DNA of 64,000 nt, from assembly GCF_010435915.1 (NCBI RefSeq), contig NZ_JAAFZH010000003.1:124001-188000 (forward strand), in the 5' to 3' direction. Positions 8,615-19,669 of the stretch are shown here, piece after piece. The stretch's first letter is position 1; each line of letters opens with the position of its first letter. A program made the translations under genes and the position numbers. The notes under the pieces are model-generated. The model saw only the letters and a program-made list of their open reading frames with translations, ran no database searches and was not told where the DNA came from. This stretch comes from Spirosoma terrae (GTDB lineage: Bacteria > Bacteroidota > Bacteroidia > Cytophagales > Spirosomataceae).

Positions 8615-8962
8615 ATGGAAAGCGTAGCGAATCAACAAAAGTCGCTGAAAGCGATATTAGCCGACAAAAAAGATCATCGGAACGTATTGCTTCTGTATGG
8701 TCGTGATGATGCGCAGCATTATCTGATCGAGCAGCAGGAAGCGCTCATCGAAGTAAAAGATGACCTGGCTAAACATGATCTGGATGTTATTGTCATTGTA
8801 GCTTCTGAGTTACAGGAACCAGACCGTCAGTTTCTGATGCACGATTATAAATTGATTCCTTCAGACGAGTTTAGCGGTTGGCTCATCGGCAAAGATGGAG
8901 AAGTTAAGCAAACCTATCAGAAGCCCGTTTCTTCAGAGGAATTATTCAATCAACTGCACTAG
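8615..8962 (+). CDS. DUF4174 domain protein
   Basis: A 115-residue soluble protein. NVLLLYGRDDAQHYLIEQQE and the later DEFSGWLIGKDGEVKQTY match the thioredoxin-like DUF4174 fold (compare 'G.DG..K'), but no CxxC is present, so redox catalysis is not supported. Same direction as the GroES-like gene, 93 nt downstream. Followed by a 36-bp hairpin. Confidence 0.7.
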   Translation: MESVANQQKSLKAILADKKDHRNVLLLYGRDDAQHYLIEQQEALIEVKDDLAKHDLDVIVIVASELQEPDRQFLMHDYKLIPSDEFSGWLIGKDGEVKQTYQKPVSSEELFNQLH

Positions 8963-8983
8963 AGTCGCCGGGCGGCCCCGCAT

Positions 8984-9081
8984 GATTAAACGGATTAGGG
9001 GATCAAACAGATTTTGTTTCAATTATGAGCGCTTCTTCGAAGCAAAAACAAAATCTGTTTGATCCCCTAATCCGTTTAATC
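8984..9081. terminator. 36-bp perfect hairpin between convergent genes
   Basis: Arms 8984-9019 and 9046-9081 are exact reverse complements; the 26-nt loop holds a small nested stem (GCTTC/GAAGC, 9031-9043). It lies between the DUF4174 gene and the convergent acetylesterase gene, ending close to the stop of the latter. Confidence 0.7.
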
Positions 9082-9094
9082 CCGGTTCTGATTA

Positions 9095-11071
9095 TCAATC
9101 AAACTTTGCGGCTTCAGTGATTCCTTTCCACGTATCGGTTCGGAAGGGGACGGCTGGGAATGATTCTTTATTATACAAATTCACCTCGCCGTTATCGTCG
9201 GCCCATCCATAGCGTACAGCTACGGGCGTGGCTACGGAATCGGCATGGACAACGACCGAATTGCCCTGAATCTCGGCTTTCGCGTAATAGAATTTCTGAT
9301 CTGATCCGGCAATTTCGAAGCCTTTCAGATAGCCATACTTATCTTTTGCCATCAGGCCGCTACCCGCATTCTGGAAGCTGATAATAGCCCGATTTCCATC
9401 GATCGTCATCTTCTCAAACATTGGCCCGCGCGAGGCATTCCCAAGCGATGCGTCGCCTTTCGCCGATTCAGAATAAGCCACCCGCATAGCTTCAGCAGCC
9501 AGCCGTTTTCCAACGTCCAGCTTATTTTTTGGGTGGATATCGTTCGATTCACCAATGTCGGACGTAACAGCCATGCCCGTATTGGGGAGCTGCAGCGTCA
9601 TGGTCTGTGCTTCTCGTAATTCGGCCCAACTGCTGCCGCGCCGACTATCGCCATTGGCCGAATTGTAGCTGGCCAACTGAACAAATAAGAAAGGAAAAGC
9701 GGTGCCCCAGCGTTGCCGCCAATCCTGAATCATAATGGGAAATGCTTTTCTGTACTGATAAGCCCGGCCCGCATTCGATTCGCCCTGGTACCAGATTACA
9801 CCTTCAATCGCATACGGAATCAGCGGATAGATCATGGCATTGAACAACTGCGTAGCATACGTATTGGGGCCTGGTTTAAAGGAGCCCGGAAAAACGGAAG
9901 CTACCCGATACTGCCATTTTCCGGCCAGCGGAATCGTAGTACCATCGTTTGATAAGTTAAACTGCTCAGGCTTACCAACGATGCCGCCCGCTCCCGCATC
10001 GTCGACAACACGTACCGCAATCACGTTACGTCCTGGTTTTAAGAGACCTTCCGGAATCGGGTAGGAGCGAACAGCCATCCCTTTGGCTGAACCGACAAAT
10101 TGCCCGTTAACAAAGGTTGAATCTCTATCGTCAACGGAACCGAAATTCAGCGTCATTTTCTTGAGGTTGGTTCCTTCGGGAATAGTTATGTCGCGACGAA
10201 ACCAGACAACACCGTCGAGGGTCGGTAAACCACCCCATTCCCAGTCGCCGGGTTGGTTCATGTACTTCCATTGATCCGTATTGATCGACGGATCCGACCA
10301 GGTCCATTCTTCGGTAGCGGTGGTCGGTAAACCACCCTGTTGTTTTTCCAGTAGAAGTCGGGTACGTTCTTTGCCTTTTTCAATGACTTCCTCGTACGTA
10401 GCGGGTATTTTGCTAATGGCGGGCTTAAACTCGTCGTTCTGGTTGAACGCGTCGCGGCTTGTCCAGGTTTCCGAATGCGTACCGCCCCAGCTCGAATTAA
10501 TCAGGCCAATGGGTACGTTAAGCTCTTTCTGAAGCTGACGTGCAAAAAAATAGCCAACAGCCGTAAAGTAGGGCGCTGTTTCTGGACTACAGACCGTCCA
10601 GTTCCCTTCGATGTCATCCTGTGGGGTTAAGCTGATGGCCTTCTTCACCAGCAAATGCCGGATTTGAGGGTAATTGGCAGCTTTGATTTCTTCTTTGGCG
10701 TTGGTCGAAGACTGAAGCTGCCATTCCATATTCGACTGACCGGAACATACCCAGACTTCGCCCAGTAGTACGTCATTAAAGGCAACCGTATTCTTTTTGC
10801 CCGCCACTGATAACTGATAAGGCCCTCCGGCTTCCATTGGATCGAGAACCACTTTCCATTTACCATCTTTGCCGGCCTTTGCGGTTTTGGTCTGGTTGTT
10901 AAATGTAACCGTCACTTTTTCGCCCGCATCGGCCCAACCCCAAACCGGAACGGGCTTTCGGCGTTGTAGAACCATGTGCGATCCGAAAACGTGAGACACC
11001 CGAACATCGGCAAAAGCTGTTTGTATAGCCAGCAAGCTGATCAGGAAAGCACTTCTCTTAAAACCTTTCAT
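9095..11071 (-). CDS. Sialate O-acetylesterase (SASA/SGNH family)
   Basis: 658 residues with an N-terminal signal peptide (MKGFKRSAFLISLLAIQTAF, then A). Removes O-acetyl groups from sialic acids or related acetylated sugars outside the cytoplasm. The SGNH-hydrolase blocks are visible: VWVCSGQSNMEW near 107-118 with the catalytic Ser, WYQGESN near 430, and ESNDIHPKNK near 515-525 carrying the Asp-His pair. A beta-sandwich insert around 270-395 (with DGVVWFRRDITIP and RVVDDAG) is typical of the longer family members. No glycan-utilisation genes adjoin it. Confidence 0.9.
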   Translation of the reverse strand: MKGFKRSAFLISLLAIQTAFADVRVSHVFGSHMVLQRRKPVPVWGWADAGEKVTVTFNNQTKTAKAGKDGKWKVVLDPMEAGGPYQLSVAGKKNTVAFNDVLLGEVWVCSGQSNMEWQLQSSTNAKEEIKAANYPQIRHLLVKKAISLTPQDDIEGNWTVCSPETAPYFTAVGYFFARQLQKELNVPIGLINSSWGGTHSETWTSRDAFNQNDEFKPAISKIPATYEEVIEKGKERTRLLLEKQQGGLPTTATEEWTWSDPSINTDQWKYMNQPGDWEWGGLPTLDGVVWFRRDITIPEGTNLKKMTLNFGSVDDRDSTFVNGQFVGSAKGMAVRSYPIPEGLLKPGRNVIAVRVVDDAGAGGIVGKPEQFNLSNDGTTIPLAGKWQYRVASVFPGSFKPGPNTYATQLFNAMIYPLIPYAIEGVIWYQGESNAGRAYQYRKAFPIMIQDWRQRWGTAFPFLFVQLASYNSANGDSRRGSSWAELREAQTMTLQLPNTGMAVTSDIGESNDIHPKNKLDVGKRLAAEAMRVAYSESAKGDASLGNASRGPMFEKMTIDGNRAIISFQNAGSGLMAKDKYGYLKGFEIAGSDQKFYYAKAEIQGNSVVVHADSVATPVAVRYGWADDNGEVNLYNKESFPAVPFRTDTWKGITEAAKFD

Positions 11072-11219
11072 TCGAATTCAGGATTTAGTTGATTAAACGT
11101 TGATAGTCGGACAGAAACTAATAGCTCTACACCTGGATGCCAAACCGATATGGCTGGTAGTTCTAAAAGCTAAAAACGGTTGAATTTCCTTATTTATCCA
11201 ACAAATCTACTGAACAAAC

Positions 11220-12104
11220 GTGGCAGACGAACGAATTCTAATTACCGGTGCAACGGGCAATGTGGGTTCGGCAACGTTACTCGAGCTGACGAAACACCCG
11301 GATAAGTCTCATTTCGAGATTGTGGCTGGTGTTCGTAACCTCTCCCATACTGGCGAGCTACCCGTTACGGCAGCCGACCAGGTTGTACCGCTGGATTTTA
11401 CCGATAGCGCTACGTTCGACAGGGCGCTGGCCGGCGTAAATCGGGTGCTGTTGGTACGTCCGCCCAATTTGTCGGATGCAGATCGATTTATGAAACCGTT
11501 TGTTAGCGCCATGAAAAAGGCTAATGTTCGACGCGTTGTGTTTTTGTCGATGCAGGGCGTAGAGCACCTGCCCACTACACCGCACTACAAAATTGAAAAG
11601 CTGATTGTGGAAGCTGGTTTAGAGTTTACGTTTCTGCGGCCCAGTTTTTACATGCAGAACCTGTGTAGTTTTCATCGTGACGAAATCCGACTCCGGAACG
11701 AGCTGTTCGTTCCGGCTGGTAAAGGACGTATCAATTTTGTGGACGTGCGCGACGTAGCAGCCGTAGCAGCGCAGGCGCTGACGAGCCAGAACGCGGAGTA
11801 TTTTAACCGAGGCTATGAGTTGACGGGTGGCGAAGCGTTGACCTATACCGACATAGCCAAAACGCTAACAACAATTTTGGGCCGTCCTATTCAGTACCGT
11901 AATCCGTCTGTGCTGCGATTTATCTGGCAGAAATGGCGGGTTGAGCATCGCCCGCTTAATTACGTACTGATCATATCGGCCTTGTATTCCTCTGTCCGAC
12001 TAGGGAAAGCCGCCGAAACCAGCAGTGATATAGAGCATTTACTCGCCCGACCGCCTATTCCGTTCAGGCAGTTTGCAGCCGACTACTGTGAGGTGTGGCA
12101 TTAG
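11220..12104 (+). CDS. NmrA-like NAD(P)-binding oxidoreductase
   Basis: 294 residues beginning at a GTG. The Rossmann motif ILITGATGNVGSATL is at residues 5-19, followed by VAGVRN, PLDFTD and VRRVVFLSMQGVEHLPTTPH, as in atypical short-chain dehydrogenases of the NmrA/HSCARG type (the usual YxxxK is replaced by HYKIEKLI). Substrate unknown. Its stop is only 4 nt from the stop of the convergent CrtI-like gene, with no room for a terminator between them. Confidence 0.85.
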   Translation: MADERILITGATGNVGSATLLELTKHPDKSHFEIVAGVRNLSHTGELPVTAADQVVPLDFTDSATFDRALAGVNRVLLVRPPNLSDADRFMKPFVSAMKKANVRRVVFLSMQGVEHLPTTPHYKIEKLIVEAGLEFTFLRPSFYMQNLCSFHRDEIRLRNELFVPAGKGRINFVDVRDVAAVAAQALTSQNAEYFNRGYELTGGEALTYTDIAKTLTTILGRPIQYRNPSVLRFIWQKWRVEHRPLNYVLIISALYSSVRLGKAAETSSDIEHLLARPPIPFRQFAADYCEVWH

Positions 12105-12108
12105 TGGG

Positions 12109-13581
12109 TTAACCGCCGGCCAGCGAAATTGGTGTTGGTAGCCCGAATCCTTCCCGCAGCGCAACACGGGCCGCGTGATAACCACACATACCATGAACAC
12201 CACCGCCGGGTGGGGTAGAAGAGGAGCAGAGGTAGATACCGGGGGCCGACGTTTGATAGGGTGATAACGTAACGACGGGACGGGTGTAGAGTTGACCAAT
12301 ATCAATGATCCCTCCGTTAATATCGCCCCCAATGTAATTGGGATTGTAAGCCTCCATCTGCTGCGTATTCATAGTGTGCCGGGCCAGAATCAGATCCCGG
12401 AAACCAGGAGCAAAGCGCTCAATCTGGCGTTCGATGGCCTCTGTTCTGTCGACGGTGGAGCCATTCGGTACATGACAATAAGCCCAGGCCGTATGTTTCC
12501 CCGCCGGTGCACGGCTGGCATCGAAAAGACTCTGTTGCGCGACCAGAACAAAGGGCCGGTCGGGATGCTGACCGGCTGAGGTTCGTTGTTCTGCTTCGGC
12601 GATTTCCTCAAACGTACCACCGATATGGATAGTACCCGCCGAGCGACATTCAGGCGCTGTAAACGGAATAGGGCCGTCTAAAGCCCAGTCGATTTTGAAC
12701 ACGCCCATGCCGTACCGATACTTTTCCAACTGCCAGCGATAGAAACGATTGGCGATACCCGAAGAAAATTGATCACCGGCTATGTCCAGTAGTTGCCTTG
12801 GCGTTACGTCGAAGATTGCCACTTTCGCAGAAGGTAACTGTTGCATGGATTGTATCGGCCTGTCGGTTTCGATGATACCGCCGATTGATCGGAAATACGA
12901 GGCCAACGCATTGGCAATAGACTGAGAGCCGCCTTTAGGAACAGGCCAGCCGCGTAGATGACCGGTTGCCATCAAAACCAGAGCAATGGCCGATGTGGTC
13001 AGATTCGACAGGGGCTGTATGGAATGAGCAGCCATGCCGGCAAACAATCCCCGAGCCTCCTTTGTGGTAAATCGTTTGGCTAACTGCTGGGCCGACGGAA
13101 GTGCGTTTAACCCAAACTGAGCAAGGTCCAGCGGGTGTTTTGGGATACGTAGTGGGCCCAATACGTCGGTTGCCATGGCAGGCCAGTGGCGAACCAGCGG
13201 TTCCATAATCTGACGATAGACCTGTTCATCGGCGCCAACCGAGCGGGCCGTTTCATCAATTGAGTGTCGCAGAGCCGCTGCAGTACCTCCATCGAATGGG
13301 TGAGCTGCCGACAGTGGCGGGTAAATAAAGTCAAGACCGTGATCGGCCAGCGGTAGACTATTGAAAAAAGGAGAACCGGCTGCTAATGGATGAACTGCCG
13401 AACAAACATCATGCACAAAGCCCGGCAGCGTCAACTCCGCCGACCGTAAACCTCCGCCAATCGTTGATTTAGCTTCGACTACTAAAACCGATAAACCCGC
13501 TCTGCGTAACGTAATGGCAGCACTTAATCCGTTTGGGCCTGACCCAATTACAACTGCATCGTACTCTGTTCGGCTCAACAT
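12109..13581 (-). CDS. CrtI-like (phytoene desaturase-type) FAD-dependent oxidoreductase
   Basis: 490 residues. The FAD-binding motif AVVIGSGPNGLSAAITLRRA lies at 10-29, followed by the acidic end of the second strand (VVEAKSTIGGGLRS). C-terminal blocks YNPNYIGGDINGG and GIYLCSSSTPPGGGVHGMCG fit the pyridine nucleotide-disulfide/carotenoid dehydrogenase superfamily. It is one of the paralogues often called 'phytoene desaturase' without carotenoid genes nearby; none are near here, so a carotenoid substrate is not shown. Confidence 0.85.
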   Translation of the reverse strand: MLSRTEYDAVVIGSGPNGLSAAITLRRAGLSVLVVEAKSTIGGGLRSAELTLPGFVHDVCSAVHPLAAGSPFFNSLPLADHGLDFIYPPLSAAHPFDGGTAAALRHSIDETARSVGADEQVYRQIMEPLVRHWPAMATDVLGPLRIPKHPLDLAQFGLNALPSAQQLAKRFTTKEARGLFAGMAAHSIQPLSNLTTSAIALVLMATGHLRGWPVPKGGSQSIANALASYFRSIGGIIETDRPIQSMQQLPSAKVAIFDVTPRQLLDIAGDQFSSGIANRFYRWQLEKYRYGMGVFKIDWALDGPIPFTAPECRSAGTIHIGGTFEEIAEAEQRTSAGQHPDRPFVLVAQQSLFDASRAPAGKHTAWAYCHVPNGSTVDRTEAIERQIERFAPGFRDLILARHTMNTQQMEAYNPNYIGGDINGGIIDIGQLYTRPVVTLSPYQTSAPGIYLCSSSTPPGGGVHGMCGYHAARVALREGFGLPTPISLAGG

Positions 13582-13586
13582 AAAAT

Positions 13587-13677
13587 GGTTTATAGTTTTA
13601 GGTTTACAGTTTATGGCTGGTGGCTGTACGTTTTGACGTAGTGATAACCATAAACCTTAGACCATAAACTATAAACC
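13587..13677. terminator. 30-bp imperfect hairpin
   Basis: Arms 13587-13616 and 13648-13677 match at 25 of 30 positions; rich in A and T. It lies between two minus-strand genes, so it probably ends the metY transcript before the oxidoreductase gene. Confidence 0.55.
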
Positions 13678-13689
13678 CAAAACCTACTA

Positions 13690-15009
<1,320 letters not shown>

Positions 15010-15141
15010 TTATACGTCTCATTGAATCTGGTTTACAGTCGCGGACAGGCTGACTTGCTTACAAATCCGAAACCCGGCCGTTGTTGACTCATAAACCAAA
15101 AACAAGAGACTATAAACCCTAAACCCCAAACACCCTTTAAC

Positions 15142-16044
15142 CTACTTGGCGGGTTCGTTGGAACGGGCTGCTGGCTGATTGATGACAGTGCGTGTTTGTA
15201 AGTCAAATTTTTGCCCTTTCCCAAGGAAATAAAAAGGACCTCCAGTACTATTCTGGCCCGATGGATATTTGGTATTATTGTTGATCTGGTCGGCTGTATA
15301 AACAGCTACGTAAGAAGCGCCGATTACGTCAAATGTATTTTTCTGAACCACAATCGCAGTTCCTTCGTCAATGCCGAGTCCTAATAAGTCTGGATGGGAT
15401 TTAATAACGTCGATCATATCGAACTGCCGATTTCGACGTAGCACGTGCTGATCGATGGTTACGTTGTGGATAAAATCGAGGCCTTGCGTATGATCACCAA
15501 TCATAATGGAATTACCCTTTGTGTCGCCCCGAACCATAAATGACCCCTGAATCGTTGCCCCGGCCGACGTACCGCCAATGACACCACCACGTTCCAGTAA
15601 GGCGTTGAATTCCTTGTGGGCCAGTGTATTCAGATACGAATCGGCCAAACGCCAGTGGCGCCCGCCAACAAACCAGATTCCCGTTGCTTTTTTCAATGGG
15701 GACACAAACGATTCCTGGTTGGCAACTTTAGGGTCGCGGGTGTGGAGAACGGTTATAGTCTTTACACCTAAACTTTGCAGGCGTTCAGTTTCGCGGGGGG
15801 CTTTGCTGGCAGCCGAATCTTCACCGGCCGTTGGAATAATCACAATATTGGCGTTCGATGGGCCACCGGCCAGTTCAATAAAACGGCTCCAGAGTTCGGG
15901 GGCCATAGCACCGCCACCAACAATTATCAAGGCACCTTTTTCTGGGCCAATAGTTCTGGCAGACGTAGCAGACTGAGCCAGGGCGTGGCTACAGAAGCAG
16001 ACAAGGTATGCCCCTGTGATAGCCAACCAAACAAGATTTTTCAT
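15142..16044 (-). CDS. Cyanophycinase (peptidase S51)
   Basis: 300 residues with a signal peptide (MKNLVWLAITGAYLVCFCSH, then ALAQ). S51 peptidases cut cyanophycin (multi-L-arginyl-poly-L-aspartate) to beta-Asp-Arg. GALIIVGGG near 36, the nucleophile serine in GGTSAGATIQG near 157-167, GDHTQGLDF and GLGIDEGTA near 230 are visible. Because it is exported, it should act on cyanophycin or a similar peptide from other organisms. No cyanophycin synthetase gene is nearby. Confidence 0.88.
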   Translation of the reverse strand: MKNLVWLAITGAYLVCFCSHALAQSATSARTIGPEKGALIIVGGGAMAPELWSRFIELAGGPSNANIVIIPTAGEDSAASKAPRETERLQSLGVKTITVLHTRDPKVANQESFVSPLKKATGIWFVGGRHWRLADSYLNTLAHKEFNALLERGGVIGGTSAGATIQGSFMVRGDTKGNSIMIGDHTQGLDFIHNVTIDQHVLRRNRQFDMIDVIKSHPDLLGLGIDEGTAIVVQKNTFDVIGASYVAVYTADQINNNTKYPSGQNSTGGPFYFLGKGQKFDLQTRTVINQPAARSNEPAK

Positions 16045-16181
16045 GTGTTTTTGGTCGTTGATTTTTGGAAAGTCAGTAGAACGAGGATAAAGTCCTCAAA
16101 AATAAGGTTTACGTCTTCTGTAGTTTCATGCAGACTACGTTCCTGGCTGATATTTTCCAGTTATAATGCCCAAAAACAGCC

Positions 16182-16484
16182 TTATCGATAGCTATTCGAT
16201 GGCGATTTTGACTTGCCTGCCGGGATTTTGTTGGCCATGTCGGCCCTTACATAATCGAGCAGATCTTCTGTATCGGAAACGATTCGGAATAACGTAACAA
16301 TAAATCGACGCCGACATACCCACATTTCTATATATTGTCTGCCTACTGCATACAGGTGAATTCGAAATTCAGGTAAGTAGCGTGTGGCTACTGGCTGTCC
16401 TTTCTTCCAGATAATTGCCGCTTGTTCGGCAAAGGGCAGCTTTTCAAATTCGGTTACTTTGAGGGTTGGTCTACTGTTAATCAT
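16182..16484 (-). CDS. Hypothetical protein
   Basis: 100 residues, soluble, basic at the C-terminus. MINSRPTLKVTEFEKLPFAE is followed by WKKGQPVATRYLPEFRIHLY and EMWV, the kind of small 'KGxxLxxR' protein seen repeatedly in Cytophagales genomes. I do not recognise a family. Its start is 35 nt after the stop of the thiol-redox gene upstream on the same strand, so the two may be co-transcribed. Confidence 0.6.
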   Translation of the reverse strand: MINSRPTLKVTEFEKLPFAEQAAIIWKKGQPVATRYLPEFRIHLYAVGRQYIEMWVCRRRFIVTLFRIVSDTEDLLDYVRADMANKIPAGKSKSPSNSYR

Positions 16485-16519
16485 TACGCATCAAATTCAT
16501 TACGTCGAATCAGGAACTA

Positions 16520-17245
16520 TTAGAAATTGATAAAAGGCAGGCTCGATGCCAGGAATCCTAGTATCCAGAGGGCAACGAAGCTCTGAGCATACACATTTAG
16601 TTGGCCGATCGGTTTGCTGATATAGCCTGGGTCGGTTTCATTCAGCGACCAAACGTGCGATACAATCTCGTCTATGTTGATAGGTGTATCGAAATTTTCA
16701 TCCAGAAAGTGGTACTCAATCTGACGATCCGGCCCAACAACATAGACAGCAGGAATAAATGCCTCGTCCGAAATACCAGATACCCGATCCCATACCGGAC
16801 TATCTTCATTGTAAACGCCAAACTGACGCGATACTTCCCTATTAGCATCGTGTGCAAACAGAAAATCCAGATTACGGCCCTGTTTGGCGAGTGCTTTCGG
16901 CGATTCGATAGACAAAACGACTAACTCAGCGCCAACCTGCTGTAGGGCATCATTGAGCCGGATGAGAGAGTCCAGATAAGGCGAAGCATACCGACCCCAG
17001 CAAGGGCAGTAGAAGCTGATCACCACAGGTTTTTCAGCAACCAGATCGAGTAAGGACAACGATTGACTCGGCCCTGATTTTGGATAGTTGAAGATCGATG
17101 CTTTCCAGTCGCCAGCTCCACCCGATAAACTGAAAAAAGGAGCTTTATCGCCCGTTTTAAGTGGTTGTATATCAGCGTTCGCTTTACGGGGCTTGCTAAC
17201 TATTGTCCGGTAATCGCCTAGTTCGTTCTGAAATTCGAGTGTCAT
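16520..17245 (-). CDS. Thioredoxin-fold (AhpC/TSA-like) protein with C-terminal membrane anchor
   Basis: 241 residues. A redoxin domain spans about 28-190: KTGDKAPFFSLSGG, PVVISFYCPCWGRYASPYLD near 74-93, then VVLSIESPKAL and PAVYVVGPDRQIEYHFLD. The active-site region has Cys-Pro-Cys instead of the peroxiredoxin T/SxxC or thioredoxin CGPC, so the reaction cannot be assigned; it is closest to the 'peroxiredoxin-like' group. The last 25 residues (FVALWILGFLASSLPFINF) form one membrane helix. There is no N-terminal signal peptide, so the domain would face the cytoplasm. Confidence 0.75.
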   Translation of the reverse strand: MTLEFQNELGDYRTIVSKPRKANADIQPLKTGDKAPFFSLSGGAGDWKASIFNYPKSGPSQSLSLLDLVAEKPVVISFYCPCWGRYASPYLDSLIRLNDALQQVGAELVVLSIESPKALAKQGRNLDFLFAHDANREVSRQFGVYNEDSPVWDRVSGISDEAFIPAVYVVGPDRQIEYHFLDENFDTPINIDEIVSHVWSLNETDPGYISKPIGQLNVYAQSFVALWILGFLASSLPFINF

Positions 17246-17706
17246 GAGTATTGATGTTTAAAGTTTTTAATTATATTTAACCTATATACTTAATAGGATA
17301 AATGTGTAAATGAAAAATCGATAAGTAGAGTCGGCATCAGTAGAGCCGTTTGTTGTTGAGCTTAGTAAGGATTATGCTAACGCTACGTAGCGATTAGACT
17401 TTCAGGAAGGAAACGTAGTAGATCAACAACAACCCTGCATCCGCATTGACATGGGACACATTCGTAACCGGAAAGCTAGCGTTGCGGAAGAAACAGCCGG
17501 TTGAGATGTTGTGATAGTCATGATGATAAATGGCTGATCAATTGATCAGTCTACTAAGTTCATGGGCAAAGGTGAAAAGTATTTTTGTACGAAGCAAATT
17601 TTTTGTGCAAAAAAGATGAAAAAATTTCTGGCAACTACCTGAAGATCAATCCCTAATCTCGATAGACTAGTATAGTCTTAACCCTAGATAATCGAATTAA
17701 TAAGTC
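17246..17706. other. 461-bp intergenic region with a 16-bp palindrome
   Basis: No credible reading frame. It holds a perfect palindrome CTGATCAATTGATCAG at 17534-17549, a possible site for a dimeric regulator about 290 nt upstream of the redoxin gene, and AT-rich sequence near 17580-17640. Confidence 0.45.
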
Positions 17707-18582
17707 CTACCGGATTCGGTGTTTGCCCTGAATATCAAGCACATTAGGCATTATTCGGCGGGCTGCGTAGGTGTATCGGAACGTAACACCATAACTCACC
17801 CCACTACCCATTCCCTGGAATTGAGCCTGCTGAGCTTCGCGGCCGTTAATCACGTATGATACGTTGCTGGTCAGTGAATTGCCGAGTCCCCACAGTTTAC
17901 GAACTGAGAAACCCATATCGATTCGGTCGGTAAGGCGGACATTATATTCAACTCCTGCTTCCAGTATGGCAGTAGGTTGGCGATTGGTAACAGTCTGACC
18001 AGACAGACGCAATGTATCAACTTTCTCACGACGCCAGTCACGAAAACCATATCCTGCCAGCGAGAAGTTGCCCTTATCCTGACCGCTGTTTGGTACCAGC
18101 CAAACGCCACCCGTTAGCCAGAAACCTGATCGGCGCCAGGGGCCGCTCGTCGATAAAATCATGTGTTTCCCGCGAAGAACAAGCGCTTGTTTATCGTTGC
18201 TGTAACGAAATGTATAAGGATATCCACTATTAACGAGTATTTCTGAATGGATCGGGGAGCGCGTATAGCCTGCTTCTACGGCCCAACGCTCGCGATAAGC
18301 CCAGCCAATCATGGCGCTCCAGCCGGGTTTTGTTACGGATTCGCTTCCTATGAGACCATTGAACGAATTATCGAGCTGGGCGCGATCGGTACGTAGAAAA
18401 CCACTGACCGAAAAATACCAGCGGTCGCGCGTGTAAGCGCCACCGTATCGGGCGAGCAATCGTTCGTATTGATGATGTTGCTGCTGCTTATCAGGGAGCC
18501 GGTAATAATCAGCCATTTCCTGCCCAAGAACAGGTAAGGCGACCAGCCCTAGCAATAAAAAAGAAAGGTAGCGTTTCATCAT
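17707..18582 (-). CDS. Putative outer-membrane beta-barrel protein
   Basis: 291 residues with a signal peptide (MMKRYLSFLLLGLVALPVLG, then Q). After a polar Gln-rich stretch (KQQQHHQYERLLARYGG) the sequence alternates short amphipathic strands and turns (WYFSVSGFLRTD, WAVEAGYTRSPI, GFWLTGGVWLV, AILEAGVEYNVRL, SGVSYGVTFRYTY), which is how small outer-membrane barrels look. No domain name can be given. Isolated by intergenic regions on both sides. Confidence 0.7.
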   Translation of the reverse strand: MMKRYLSFLLLGLVALPVLGQEMADYYRLPDKQQQHHQYERLLARYGGAYTRDRWYFSVSGFLRTDRAQLDNSFNGLIGSESVTKPGWSAMIGWAYRERWAVEAGYTRSPIHSEILVNSGYPYTFRYSNDKQALVLRGKHMILSTSGPWRRSGFWLTGGVWLVPNSGQDKGNFSLAGYGFRDWRREKVDTLRLSGQTVTNRQPTAILEAGVEYNVRLTDRIDMGFSVRKLWGLGNSLTSNVSYVINGREAQQAQFQGMGSGVSYGVTFRYTYAARRIMPNVLDIQGKHRIR

Positions 18583-18722
18583 TCAATACAGCTGGATTTT
18601 TTTTCAAGTTAACACACTTAAATGGTTGTCTGTTAACTTTTTACGAAAATTTTAATTTGTTCGTTGCAGGAAAGACCCTTTTATCGCTAAAAAAGATGCA
18701 AATGCCTGAATAATTTATCAAA

Positions 18723-18755
18723 AACTAACCCAACCTTTTCGGGGCCGGGTTAGTT
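18723..18755 (-). terminator. Terminator of the DUF2911 gene
   Basis: Arms 18723-18731 and 18747-18755 pair over 9 bp; on the minus strand the stem is followed by a short T-rich stretch. It lies 35 nt after the DUF2911 stop. Confidence 0.6.
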
Positions 18756-18790
18756 ACCAAGTCTGTTTTTTTACTAAAAAGGGATAATTA

Positions 18791-19318
18791 TCAGCCGTGT
18801 TTCATCACAGGAACGGATACCGTCATGTTATCCCAGGCAATGGCAATGCTATTATTGGCTGGCGTAATGGTCAGTTTTTCAATAGGCGTTTTATTCATTG
18901 AAACGGGCACTTTCACCATCGCTACGTCGCTACCTTTGATTTTGTCATACTCGTAAGCACCCCACTGGCCTAATGTGCTGTTCAGCAGTACGCTCCACTC
19001 TTTTTCACCTGGAATGGTAAAGAGCGTATACGTGCCGGCTTTTACCATTTTTCCGCCGAACATTACGTCTGTTTTGAACGTAACTTCAGTGGCTTCATTG
19101 GCACCTGTGCGCCATACTTTACCATATTTTTCCAGGCTTGATGAACCGTCCGGTCCAAATATTACCCGACCTTTTTTAGAAGGCTGACCATAGACAACTT
19201 TAATATTTTTGTCTGGACTTTCTACGGTTACTTTTGGACTTGCGGGCTTTTTGTCCTGTGCCTGCACTAGCGAAACCATGGCAAACAAGAGACTGAAAAC
19301 GGCAATCAGATTTTTCAT
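18791..19318 (-). CDS. DUF2911 family secreted protein
   Basis: 175 residues with a signal peptide (MKNLIAVFSLLFAMVSLVQA, then Q). Family landmarks: VVYGQPSKKGRVIFG near 42-56, YGKVWRTGANEATEVTF near 65-81, AGTYTLFTIPGEKEWSVLLN near 93-112, and a closing beta strand. DUF2911 proteins are common secreted proteins of Bacteroidota with no known function. Stands alone between terminators. Confidence 0.9.
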   Translation of the reverse strand: MKNLIAVFSLLFAMVSLVQAQDKKPASPKVTVESPDKNIKVVYGQPSKKGRVIFGPDGSSSLEKYGKVWRTGANEATEVTFKTDVMFGGKMVKAGTYTLFTIPGEKEWSVLLNSTLGQWGAYEYDKIKGSDVAMVKVPVSMNKTPIEKLTITPANNSIAIAWDNMTVSVPVMKHG

Positions 19319-19669
19319 GACTAAAAGTTGGTTTGGTTGATTGTCTGTATCATATACGCCACAAAGTAAAAGATAGTTTTATGAGATTGATGTAAAGATT
19401 ACCCGTAAAAACAGTATTTTGACTGATTGGCCAGCTAGCCAAACGTAGCATTGTTTGGCTGGCATCTGCATTTGCTTTCTCAATACGAATTAATTTGTCT
19501 GCGTAAATCATAAAACAACCAGCATAGTTTCTTCATTTTTGGCATGGAGTTGGTACGTAGTCAGTTGATTTAGAGTGAACTGGTGTTGGAAAGTAGAGTG
19601 TTTCAAAAAAAGGTTTACGTTTTATTTCGCTACTGTTCAATTGATCATTAATAGATCGTTTTCTCGCTT
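19319..19669. other. 351-bp divergent intergenic region
   Basis: No gene seen. A short stem (19437-19444 with 19453-19460, 8 bp) is present. The promoters of the DUF2911 gene (-) and the secreted HEIGH protein gene (+) must lie here. Confidence 0.4.

Noticed and set aside
17451..17504. A 17-codon frame in the 461-bp gap
   Set aside because: Too short and no sign of translation.
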